From contig CAAFEX010000003.1 of assembly GCA_900762015.1 (NCBI GenBank), forward strand, positions 1 to 41,799: 41,799 bases of DNA. Direction: 5' to 3'. How positions within the stretch are numbered: the first letter of the stretch is position 1; every line of letters begins with the position of its first letter. The notes beneath the pieces were generated by a model that was not told the DNA's origin, ran no database searches, and saw nothing but the letters and a program-made list of their open reading frames with translations. The position numbers and the translations under genes are program-made. The stretch is from an uncultured Collinsella sp. GTDB taxonomy: Bacteria; Actinomycetota; Coriobacteriia; Coriobacteriales; Coriobacteriaceae. Positions 1-6,729 of this stretch are shown piece by piece.

Positions 1-24
1 CTGGCCGTTCTCCTCGATTTGCAT
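1..24 (-). CDS. 5' end of a gene running off the window (partial)
   Basis: On the minus strand an ATG at 24-22 follows a ribosome binding site (GGAGGG, complement of 30-35) with four bases between. Only eight residues are visible (MQIEENGQ), so no function can be given. It lies downstream of, and in the same direction as, the RpiR-type regulator, with a cluster of inverted repeats directly in front of it. This suggests, but does not prove, that it is a target of that regulator. Confidence 0.5.
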
Positions 25-50
25 CGCGCCCTCCATATCTTTAGCGCCGG

Positions 51-153
51 AAACTCGTTATTAGGCTAATCATATCAATTCTAATAACGAGTTTATGGCG
101 AAAAGAGTTATTAGAGTCGATTGGAATAATCTAATGACGAGAAGTCGTTATTG
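51..153. promoter_or_regulatory. Cluster of repeated TTATTAG-type operator half-sites
   Basis: A perfect 14-bp inverted repeat (AAACTCGTTATTAG at 51-64, CTAATAACGAGTTT at 81-94) with a 16-bp spacer is followed by further variants of the same half-site: GAGTTATTAG near 105-114, CTAATGACGAG at 131-141 and GTCGTTATT at 144-152. The block is AT-rich and sits 27-130 bp upstream of the gene starting at 24 on the minus strand. It looks like a multi-site operator; the binding protein is unknown, and the neighbouring RpiR-family regulator is the first candidate. Confidence 0.6.
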
Positions 154-216
154 CTTTGGTGCAAGGTGATCGAGTGGTCCCTCGGGCGCAGAGGAAAACG
201 GATCATTCAACACGAT

Positions 217-274
217 CGTGGATAATCTCCCGGTTTTGGCCTGTGTGCGGGCTCAAAGTGGGAGATTATCCACG
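217..274. repeat. 15-bp perfect inverted repeat
   Basis: CGTGGATAATCTCCC at 217-231 and GGGAGATTATCCACG at 260-274 are exact inverted copies separated by 28 bp. The pair lies just past the stop codon of the RpiR gene. There is no clear T-run, so a simple intrinsic terminator is not supported. It could be an operator pair, an mRNA 3' end structure or a remnant repeat. Confidence 0.6.
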
Positions 275-311
275 CTCGTTAGATAAGCGTTCGAAAATCC
301 CACGCTCGTCG

Positions 312-1166
312 CTACTTGAGCCCGGGTAGGCGGGTGTAGGGGAACGAGCGCTCTAGGAACTTGGAGCAGCGGGCGTAGTCTTTGGCGAAGTAGCTGCTGT
401 AGAGCGAATCGAGCACGTATTGCACGGCGATGTGGCTCGCGAACTGTGTGATGCGATGCGTCATGCTCTCGTGATCGCTCACCGTAAGGTAGGCGGCAAA
501 GCCGGGGTGAATGCGCGCGCAGTATGGCGTGCCGATGACGATGACCGGGACATGCTGGCTGCTGAGGATCGGCAAGATTTTCTTGAGGTTGGGCGCAAGG
601 CCGCTGTAGGAGATAACGATCGCCGCGCGGTCTGAATCCGAGGTAAGCGCCGTTCGCACCTGGGCCTCGACACCGTTGTGGCACGTCGCGCTTTTACCGG
701 CGGAGAGCAGGCGGTCACGGAACATCCCCGCTGGATAGAGGTTGTGCGAGCCCGTGTAGATGTCGACCTGTCGGGCGTTCGCGATGAGCTTGGCGGCGTG
801 GTCAAGCTGCGTGGGGTCGAGCAGCTCCTGCGTTTCGGCCAGCGTGGTCTGGTAGAGCCCCTCCATGCGCTCCATGACCTGCGCGGGGGTGGACGTAGCG
901 TCGAAGGGAAAGTTGATATCCACGTCACGTCGGTTGCCCGATTCGGTTGCCAAGCGGATGAGCTCGACCTTGAGGTCCTTAAAACCCTCGAGGCCGAGCT
1001 TTTTGTAAAACCGGTGCACGCTCGCGACCGAAACGTTGGTGCGCGCGGCGAATTCCTTGATGGAGAGTCCGCGGATGTCCTCGCCGATGGCAAGGGCTGC
1101 AATGCCGAGTTGTTGCTCGGTGGGGGTGAGGCCTTGCGCTTCGGTGATCTTGCGTTTGATATCCAT
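312..1166 (-). CDS. RpiR/MurR-family transcriptional regulator (HTH + SIS)
   Basis: A 284-residue protein with the RpiR family layout: an N-terminal helix-turn-helix domain (about residues 1-77, with the region around LSIKEFAARTNVSVASVHRF as recognition part) and a C-terminal SIS sugar-isomerase-like domain (about residues 110-250, including IVISYSG and VIVIGTP). Family members sense phosphorylated sugars and control sugar or amino-sugar catabolism. The start at 1166 is chosen because GGGAGC lies just upstream at 1171-1176; an upstream in-frame start at 1196 lacks this. It is divergent from the EIIA(Glc) gene and upstream of the partial gene at the window edge, whose promoter carries repeated operator-like sites. 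The effector sugar cannot be told from sequence. Confidence 0.88.
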   Translation of the reverse strand: MDIKRKITEAQGLTPTEQQLGIAALAIGEDIRGLSIKEFAARTNVSVASVHRFYKKLGLEGFKDLKVELIRLATESGNRRDVDINFPFDATSTPAQVMERMEGLYQTTLAETQELLDPTQLDHAAKLIANARQVDIYTGSHNLYPAGMFRDRLLSAGKSATCHNGVEAQVRTALTSDSDRAAIVISYSGLAPNLKKILPILSSQHVPVIVIGTPYCARIHPGFAAYLTVSDHESMTHRITQFASHIAVQYVLDSLYSSYFAKDYARCSKFLERSFPYTRLPGLK

Positions 1167-1192
1167 GCGAGCTCCCACACTCGCCAAACCTA

Positions 1193-1217
1193 CCAAAAAG
1201 GGACGGTTTTATTTTGG
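1193..1217. repeat. R2 GGGAC-core hairpin, single short copy
   Basis: CCAAAAAGGGACGGTTTT at 1193-1210 followed by ATTTTGG forms CCAAAA...TTTTGG arms around a GGGAC core. It is nearly identical to one arm of the large palindrome at 9225-9294. It lies just upstream of the RpiR start. Confidence 0.6.
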
Positions 1218-1414
1218 CACGTTTCGGTCGGTATCAGGAGGTGCCAGGGGCGGGGTGGCGGCGGGGTGCCGCTGCGAAAAGAAGTATCGGGCTTGGTGCG
1301 CTCGCTTCTGCCCGTTCCGTGCGCAGGCGATGCTCGGCTTATCGACCTGCGATGCAAAGGAGACGCTCGTCCCACGAGCACTACCGGGAAGGGCTCGCAA
1401 TTCGAGTCCCCACC
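1218..1414. other. Intergenic stretch without recognised genes
   Basis: GC-rich spacer between the divergent RpiR and EIIA(Glc) genes. No coding frame with a ribosome binding site was found. A short stretch near 1395-1420 resembles a tRNA T-arm, but no full cloverleaf forms around it. Confidence 0.5.
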
Positions 1415-1443
1415 TTAGCATTTGAACCATTTGGCACTATAAT
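1415..1443 (+). promoter_or_regulatory. Promoter of the EIIA(Glc) gene
   Basis: A perfect -10 box TATAAT at 1438-1443 is preceded after 17 bp by TTAGCA (1415-1420), a partial match to TTGACA. The start codon is 50 bp downstream, with AGGAG at 1480-1484. Confidence 0.6.
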
Positions 1444-1492
1444 CACCATAGGCATGCGCAAAACGTTGCGCTTAATCAAGAGGAGAAAACGT

Positions 1493-2029
1493 ATGGGTCT
1501 GTTTGACATGTTCAAGAAGAAGGCTGAGCCCGCGGCTGCCGCTGCCCCGGCCTCCATCTCTGCTTCTGCCGGCGCCGACGTGCTGTGCTCGCCCGTCAAG
1601 GGCAAGGTCATCAAGATGGCCGACGTGCCCGATCCCGTCTTTGGTGGCGAGGTTCTGGGCAAGGGCTGTGCCGTGTGGCCCGAGGACGATCTGGTCTACG
1701 CTCCCTGCGACGGTAAGGTGACCGTCACCATGGGTCACGCCGTGGGTCTGCAGTCCGATAGCGGCATCGAGGTTCTGGTGCACGTTGGCGTCGATACCGT
1801 CAACATGAACGGTGATGGCTTCGAGGGCTTCGTCAAGGCCGACGACGTTGTGAAGGCCGGCCAGCCCATACTCAAGATTGACCGCGCCAAGATCGCCGCT
1901 GCTGGTTACAAGGACTGCGTCGTGGTGGCCGTGTCCAACACCGCCGAGTTTGCCGACGTCGAGCTCACCGTTGAGGCAGAGTCCGCCGTCGCCGCCGGTG
2001 ACGCCATCGTTAAGGTCGTCCGCAAGTAA
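1493..2029 (+). CDS. PTS glucose-type EIIA protein, stand-alone
   Basis: A 178-residue protein. After a short N-terminal segment and an Ala/Pro-rich linker (residues 12-28) it is a complete EIIA(Glc)/Crr domain. His97 in VLVHVGVDT matches the phosphorylated histidine and His82 in GHAVGL the second active-site histidine. In the PTS it would take phosphate from HPr and pass it to a glucose-class EIIB; in several bacteria free EIIA(Glc) also regulates permeases. The start is set by AGGAG at 1480-1484; upstream in-frame starts lack such a site. It is monocistronic, between a promoter and a strong terminator. No partner EIICB gene is in the window. Confidence 0.92.
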   Translation: MGLFDMFKKKAEPAAAAAPASISASAGADVLCSPVKGKVIKMADVPDPVFGGEVLGKGCAVWPEDDLVYAPCDGKVTVTMGHAVGLQSDSGIEVLVHVGVDTVNMNGDGFEGFVKADDVVKAGQPILKIDRAKIAAAGYKDCVVVAVSNTAEFADVELTVEAESAVAAGDAIVKVVRK

Positions 2030-2054
2030 ACTGCGGCATCCAAAGGATGTGCAA

Positions 2055-2086
2055 GGGTGGTCGGGTTTTCCGGCCACCTTTTTTAT
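2055..2086 (+). terminator. Intrinsic terminator of the EIIA(Glc) gene
   Basis: GGTGGTCGG (2056-2064) pairs with CCGGCCACC (2070-2078), with one G-U pair and a T-rich loop, followed by a run of T residues. Confidence 0.85.
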
Positions 2087-2265
2087 TGCACCGCGGGAAA
2101 GCGTTATATTGCACGTTGGGCGGACTTGCAGGCCGTTCGGACGCTAAAACGAACCGACCGCGCCTTCGTGCCGTCGAGGGTGTTCATAAGTGGATAGTAT
2201 GGGCTTACTTACTACAACGTGCGCCGCGTCTGGGAAGCGCGGTGCCGCTCATCGGGAGGAACAAC

Positions 2266-2823
2266 ATGAAAAAGAAGCTGCTGCTTGCGCCCCTCATGGC
2301 CGTCTTGGTTGCATGTGTGGTCGTGCTTTCCGGTTGCGGAGGCCCTTCGATTGAGGAACTCATCACCGAGGATCTTACGACTCAGTTTGACGAGGTCAAG
2401 AACGGTGGCGACGATTTCCTCTCTGGTCTGGAGGAGGCTTCGGGCGACGAGTTCGAGCAGCTGGGTATCGATCCCAAGGAGTATGCCAAGACCTATCTCG
2501 AAGGCTTTGACTACAAGATCGGCGACGTGACGGTCGACGAGGACAAGGGTGTCGCGACCGCCGAGGTCTCCATCACCTGCAAGTCCATGAACAAGATCGT
2601 CGAGGACTTCTCCACCCAGTATCAGGAGAAGGTCGCTGCGCTTGACACGGTTCCTTCCGATGACGAGCTGTACAAGATGGCCGGTCAGGTTATGGTCGAT
2701 GTGACCAAGGCCACCGAGCCCAGGAAGACCACGGTTATCTTCAAGTACACCTGCAACGACGACGGCGAGTGGTCTGCCGACGACTCCGTCAACTCCGAGA
2801 TGATGGATGCAATGCTGAGCTAG
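2266..2823 (+). CDS. Predicted lipoprotein of unknown function
   Basis: A 185-residue protein with an N-terminal signal peptide (MKKK, then a hydrophobic core) and the lipobox LSGC, so the cysteine at about residue 24 should be lipidated and the mature protein anchored outside the membrane. The mature part is acidic and mostly helical, with a middle segment (VTVDEDKGVATAEVSITCKS) typical of small cystatin- or NTF2-like ligand folds. That fold assignment is a guess. GGGAGG at 2254-2259 sets the start. The gene appears to stand alone and is followed within a few bases by repeat element R1, whose inner hairpin can act as its terminator. Confidence 0.82.
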   Translation: MKKKLLLAPLMAVLVACVVVLSGCGGPSIEELITEDLTTQFDEVKNGGDDFLSGLEEASGDEFEQLGIDPKEYAKTYLEGFDYKIGDVTVDEDKGVATAEVSITCKSMNKIVEDFSTQYQEKVAALDTVPSDDELYKMAGQVMVDVTKATEPRKTTVIFKYTCNDDGEWSADDSVNSEMMDAMLS

Positions 2824-2826
2824 TTC

Positions 2827-2998
2827 GTTGCGGCGTTTTACCAAACGCCGCAACTGCTCGACGCTGCGCGGGCACCAGAGCGACAACTTGTCATTCAAAG
2901 AGGACGGCATGACCAGAAGGTCTATGCCGTCCTCTTTTCATGCCAATTTGTTCGCTCTGGTGCCCGCTCGCTGTCAGTCCTCTACCTGCGGTGTTGCC
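2827..2998 (+). repeat. R1 nested-stem element, copy 1
   Basis: Parts in order: a 12-bp perfect hairpin (2827-2838 with 2843-2854); a conserved GCTCGACGCTGCGCG segment; an outer stem arm GGGCACCAGAGCGA (2870-2883) pairing exactly with TCGCTCTGGTGCCC (2952-2965); an inner terminator hairpin (2900-2934) carrying the conserved GACCAGAAGGTC tip; and a conserved tail (around 2970-2997, ending CTGCGGTGTTGCC). It begins four bases after the lipoprotein stop codon. Confidence 0.75.
2900..2938 (+). terminator. Inner terminator hairpin of R1 copy 1
   Basis: GAGGACGGCATGACC pairs with GGTCTATGCCGTCCTC (one bulge) and is followed by TTTTCA. It is the likely terminator of the lipoprotein gene. Confidence 0.75.
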
Positions 2999-3014
2999 AT
3001 TGTTGGGGTAGTCG

Positions 3015-3110
3015 TTGGGGGCGTTCTTGTTTTAGTCATTGGGGACGTTCTTAAATGACCAGGCGGCACTTGGGGACGTTCTTTTTCTGCCGGCAGTTGG
3101 GACACTCCTT
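3015..3110. repeat. Direct repeats of TTGGGGACGTTCTT
   Basis: Four copies at 3015-3028 (one substitution), 3039-3052, 3070-3083 and a diverged one at 3097-3110 (TTGGGACACTCCTT). A fifth relative lies at 23208-23222, also just after an R1 tail. The GGGAC core links them to the R2 hairpins. Confidence 0.65.
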
Positions 3111-3134
3111 GTGCCAGCGTTGCATCGAGTGCTT

Positions 3135-3307
3135 GGGAAACCGCGACCCGGTTTTTGGCCGAATAGTGGGTCGCATTTTCCGGATGGGGTGGGTTGCGGA
3201 AAGTGCGACCCGGAATATTGTTCTGAAACGGGATGCAGTTTCCCTGATGCGCCTCAAACGGAAAGCGCATCCCATTCCGGAGCTTCAAAACGGGATGCGC
3301 TTTCCGC
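3135..3307. repeat. R3 triplet of GGAAA...TTTCC hairpins, copy 1
   Basis: Three consecutive units of about 50 bp at 3135-3183, 3196-3244 and 3258-3307. Each has the form GGAAA-NNGCRNCCC ... GGGNNGC-TTTCC. The third is a perfect 14-bp stem (GGAAAGCGCATCCC with GGGATGCGCTTTCC); the first and second have mismatches. The same three-unit layout is found at 18196-18369. No gene is seen in this stretch. Confidence 0.75.
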
Positions 3308-3347
3308 ACGGAAGAACTGTCGCAGCTGCGTTAAGCAGTGTCGCTCG

Positions 3348-4016
3348 TTACTCGCCCAGGATCAGCGCCGCGAGCTCGTCTTGGGTGTCCACCACGTAGT
3401 CGGCGCCGGCGGCTTCCAGCTCTGCGCGGCCGCGGAAGCCCCAGCTGACGCCTGCGCTCTTAAGGCCGGCGTTGTGGCCGGTCAGGATATCGACATTGGA
3501 ATCGCCCACATAGAGCGTGGTTGCCGGATTGGCGCCCAGCTCCTCCATCACATGTAGCGTGACGGGTGCTTCGGGCTTGGGCGGAAACGCATCGACACGG
3601 CCCTGTACCAGCGCAAAGCGCTCGGAACCAAAATACTTCTCGATAAGCGGAGCCGCCGAGATGTGGTCCTTGTTGGTGAGCACGGCAAGCTGCACGCCCG
3701 CGGCACGCAGGCGGTCGAGCATCTCGATTGTGCCGGCATAGGGGGCGGTGTGGTCCTCCTTGTGCTCGCCGTAGTAAGCCCTAAACTCGGCAAGCGTTTG
3801 ATCAAACATACGGCCGTCGCCCGCATACTCGGCAGGCATAAAGCGCTCAACCAGCTTGAGCATGCCGTTTCCCACCTTGTAGCGGTACTCGTCAACGGCA
3901 AACGTGGGCCAGCCGTGCGCCTCGCAGGTATGGTTGCCGGCGGCCGCCAGGTCCTCGAGCGTGTTGAGGATGGTGCCGTCCAGGTCAAAGATCACATGGG
4001 AAAAAGCTGCTGCCAT
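3348..4016 (-). CDS. HAD-family phosphatase, phosphoglycolate phosphatase-like
   Basis: A 222-residue HAD hydrolase. Motif I is FDLDGT (Asp11 nucleophile, Asp13), motif II is LTNKD, the lysine motif lies in PPKPEAP, and motif IV is VGDSNVDI. The cap inserted after motif I fits subfamily I, to which Gph and PpaX belong. Substrate is likely a small phosphate ester such as 2-phosphoglycolate, but HAD specificity cannot be read from motifs. The start at 4016 is set by GGGAG six bases upstream; longer in-frame starts lack one. It is the last gene of the minus-strand run, 123 bp after hypE. Confidence 0.85.
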   Translation of the reverse strand: MAAAFSHVIFDLDGTILNTLEDLAAAGNHTCEAHGWPTFAVDEYRYKVGNGMLKLVERFMPAEYAGDGRMFDQTLAEFRAYYGEHKEDHTAPYAGTIEMLDRLRAAGVQLAVLTNKDHISAAPLIEKYFGSERFALVQGRVDAFPPKPEAPVTLHVMEELGANPATTLYVGDSNVDILTGHNAGLKSAGVSWGFRGRAELEAAGADYVVDTQDELAALILGE

Positions 4017-4139
4017 GAAAGCTCCCGTCATTGGGTTTAAAACGCACCTCATAATACTGGGCGTTCGCGTCTGGCGTGGTTGGAATCTGAACATCTCCAG
4101 GGATATCAGGTGACATCGCGCCAATCATGCGATTCCGTC

Positions 4140-5174
4140 CTAGCAAATTCTCGGCAGCTGCTCTCCCACGAGCATGTCGAGGATGCGGGTCGAGCCCCAG
4201 CCGGTGCGCACGCGCACGGCGGGACGGGAGCCCTCGGCAAGTGGCAGCACGCGACCGATGATGGCGGCATTCTCGCCGTAGCGGGCGGCGCGCATGGCGG
4301 CCAGCGCGGCATCGGCCTGCTCGGCCGGCACCACGGCGACCATCTTGCCCTCGTTTGCTACCTGCAGCACATCGTAGCCGAGCATCTCGCAAGCCGCCTG
4401 CACATCAGGACGCACGGGCACGGCATCCTCGTCGACCTCCATGGCAACGCCGCTGGCCTGGGCAAACTCGTTGAGTGTGGACGCTAGGCCACCGCGCGTG
4501 GGGTCGCGAAAGCAACGCGTGCCGGGCGCTGCGGCCAGAACGTCGGCAATCAGGTGGTTGAGCGGCGCGGCATCGCTTTCGATCGTGCTCGAAAACGCCA
4601 GGCCCTCGCGTTGGCTCATGATGGCGATACCGTGGTCGCCCAGTGTGCCCGACACCAGAATGACGTCGCCGGGGCGGCAGTTGGCGCCGCTGAGCGCCAC
4701 GCCCGTGGGAACCTCGCCCACGCCGGCGGTATTGATGTAGACGCCGTCGGCCCCGCCGCGCTCGACCACCTTGGTGTCGCCCGTGATTATGGACACGCCC
4801 GCCTCATGCGCCGTTTCGGCCATCGTCTGCACAATCTGGCGGAGCTTATCCATGGGATAGCCCTCTTCGAGGATAAAGCCGCACGATAGGTAGCGCACGT
4901 TGGCGCCCGAGGTCGCGACATCGTTAACGGTTCCGCACACGGCTAGGCGGCCGATGTTGCCACCGGGGAAGAACTGAGGCGTCACCACAAAGCTGTCGGT
5001 CGACATGGCGATGCGCCCGCTCGCGGGCAGTGCGGCGACGCCGGCGTCGTTGCCCTCGAGCAGCTCGGGCGACCCAAAGGCATCCAAAAAGACCTCGTCG
5101 ATGATGCGTTTCATCATCTGGCCGCCAGAGCCGTGGCCCAGCAAGACAGCGCTATCGGAGATACTATGGGACAT
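4140..5174 (-). CDS. hypE: Hydrogenase maturation protein HypE
   Basis: A 344-residue protein of the PurM/AIR synthase-like family. It ends in PRIC, the HypE signature: the terminal cysteine receives the carbamoyl group from HypF and is dehydrated to a thiocyanate with ATP, then donates cyanide to the NiFe-site iron on HypCD. GHGSGG near the N-terminus and the Asp-rich ITGDTKVV and FRDPTRGG segments are typical nucleotide-site motifs. The start at 5174 is preferred because GGAG precedes it; an in-frame ATG six codons upstream lacks one. It follows hypD by 48 bp on the same strand. Confidence 0.95.
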   Translation of the reverse strand: MSHSISDSAVLLGHGSGGQMMKRIIDEVFLDAFGSPELLEGNDAGVAALPASGRIAMSTDSFVVTPQFFPGGNIGRLAVCGTVNDVATSGANVRYLSCGFILEEGYPMDKLRQIVQTMAETAHEAGVSIITGDTKVVERGGADGVYINTAGVGEVPTGVALSGANCRPGDVILVSGTLGDHGIAIMSQREGLAFSSTIESDAAPLNHLIADVLAAAPGTRCFRDPTRGGLASTLNEFAQASGVAMEVDEDAVPVRPDVQAACEMLGYDVLQVANEGKMVAVVPAEQADAALAAMRAARYGENAAIIGRVLPLAEGSRPAVRVRTGWGSTRILDMLVGEQLPRIC

Positions 5175-5222
5175 ATCGAAAACTCCAATCATGGGAGGTG
5201 TCAGCGCGCGGGGGCGTTCGGG

Positions 5223-6335
5223 CTAGACTCGGTAACGGTAGTATGCTGCGCAGCTGCCCTCGGAGCTCACCATGCAGGGGCCGACGGGATGCTCGGGCGT
5301 ACAAGCGTGGCCAAAGAGCGGGCAGCTGCTCGGCGTAATGGCCCCGCGCAGCACGTCGCCGCAGCGGCACCCACGCGGCTCGACCGTCGCCTCAACGGGC
5401 ACGTCAAAGCGAGTGCGGGCATCAAAGCGCGAGAACTCGGGGCGGATGGAAAGGCCCGAGTTGGCAATCGGCCCCAGTCCGCGCCACGTGGTGTCGCATG
5501 GCTCAAACACCTGCTCGACCAGCTGGCGCGCCACGGGGTTGCCGTCTGCGTTAACGCCACGGCGGTAGGCGTTGTCGATCGCGGGCCTGTCCTCGACAAC
5601 CATCTGGACCAGCATGCAGATGCCTTGCAGGATATCGACCGGTTCAAATCCCGTGACCACGCCCGGGGTATCGAACTCGTCGACCAAAAAGCTAAAAGGC
5701 GCCAAGCCCGTGATGGTGGCGACGTGCCCCGGCAGGATAAAACCGTCGATGGCGGTCTCGGGATCGTTGGCGATGGCGCGCAACGCCGGCGGCGTGGTCT
5801 TGTGGGCGCAATAGACCGAGAAGTTCTGGAGCCCGCGTGCATCGGCCTCCAAAATGGCGGCGGCGATGGTGGGCGTCGTAGTCTCAAAGCCCACGCCCAT
5901 AAAAATGACCGGGCGATCGGGGTTTTGCTCGGCAATGTCGAGCGCGTCGAGCGGGGAGTACACAATGCGAATATCGCGCCCCGCCGCCTTTTGCGCAGAA
6001 AGTGAGGTGGACGATCCGGGCACGCGCATCATGTCGCCAAAGGTGGTGATGATGGCGCCGTCTATGTTGGCGAGCGCGATTGCGTGGTCGATGTCGCGGT
6101 TGGCGGTGACGCAGACGGGGCAGCCCGGTCCGCTCAGCAGCTTGAGCCCGGCCGGCATAATGGAGCGAAAGCCATAGCGGCCGATGCTCACGGTGTGCGT
6201 GCCGCAGACTTCCATAAGGTTGATGGCGCGGTCGCCGACAAGCTCATGAATGCGCTCGATGAGCTCGCGAGCCAGCTTGGAATCGCGAAATGCCGAAAAG
6301 TCGATACCGGAGCGCGCCGGCTGTCCGGCCGCCAC
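5223..6335 (-). CDS. hypD: Hydrogenase maturation protein HypD
   Basis: A 370-residue Fe-S scaffold on which, with HypC, the Fe(CN)2CO unit of NiFe hydrogenases is built. Characteristic cysteines are present: Cys44 in MEVCGTHT, Cys72 and Cys75 in GPGCPVC, and the C-terminal cluster-binding group in CRCGDVL, CPLFGHAC and GPCMVSSEG. It starts with GTG overlapping the hypC stop codon by one base (TAGTG), with GAGG upstream, so it is translationally coupled to hypC. Confidence 0.96.
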   Translation of the reverse strand: MAAGQPARSGIDFSAFRDSKLARELIERIHELVGDRAINLMEVCGTHTVSIGRYGFRSIMPAGLKLLSGPGCPVCVTANRDIDHAIALANIDGAIITTFGDMMRVPGSSTSLSAQKAAGRDIRIVYSPLDALDIAEQNPDRPVIFMGVGFETTTPTIAAAILEADARGLQNFSVYCAHKTTPPALRAIANDPETAIDGFILPGHVATITGLAPFSFLVDEFDTPGVVTGFEPVDILQGICMLVQMVVEDRPAIDNAYRRGVNADGNPVARQLVEQVFEPCDTTWRGLGPIANSGLSIRPEFSRFDARTRFDVPVEATVEPRGCRCGDVLRGAITPSSCPLFGHACTPEHPVGPCMVSSEGSCAAYYRYRV

Positions 6336-6595
6336 TAGTATGCCTCGGCCGGGTTGCTGGCCAGTTGGTCTTCTTCGGCCAGTTCGGTCATGGCATTAAC
6401 GAGCTCGAGCGTTTCTTGCGCTTCCTGCTCGTCGACGATCTGGATGCCAAAGCCGGCGTGTACGAGAATATAGTCGCCTACCTGCGCCGTCGGCACGAGT
6501 CTTAGCGACACGGGGCGCTCGATGCCCATCATGTCGACGGTGGCCTTGAGGTCGTCGTCGCGTTTGACTACTTTGCCGGGAACGGCAAGGCACAT
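6335..6595 (-). CDS. hypC: Hydrogenase maturation chaperone HypC
   Basis: An 86-residue protein starting MCLAVPGKV. Cys2 after Met removal is the invariant HypC residue that binds the iron of the nascent NiFe site and the hydrogenase large-subunit precursor. The family's hydrophobic GDYILVHAGFGI strand is present. The length is normal; the C-terminal tail is acidic. AGGGG lies just upstream of the start. It is preceded by a 134-bp gap from hypF, which holds a small dyad (CCATCA-GT-TGATGG, 6642-6655) of unknown role. Confidence 0.95.
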   Translation of the reverse strand: MCLAVPGKVVKRDDDLKATVDMMGIERPVSLRLVPTAQVGDYILVHAGFGIQIVDEQEAQETLELVNAMTELAEEDQLASNPAEAY

Positions 6596-6729
6596 ATTGT
6601 TCCCCTTTTATACGCTTTGCGCTGGATGGGCGCTTAATAATCCATCAGTTGATGGTAGCGCTCGCGGGGTTCGCGGGCAAACGCGTTACGCCTGTGAGAC
6701 GGCTGGGCGCGGCGGCGTGCGAGGGCGAG

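Noticed and set aside
1390..1425. tRNA-like T-arm (TTCGAGTCCC) before the EIIA gene
   Set aside because: No matching acceptor, D or anticodon arms could be formed around it.
6596..6729. Separate promoter or small gene between hypF and hypC
   Set aside because: Only a 6-bp dyad was seen; no -35/-10 pair and no coding frame with a ribosome binding site.
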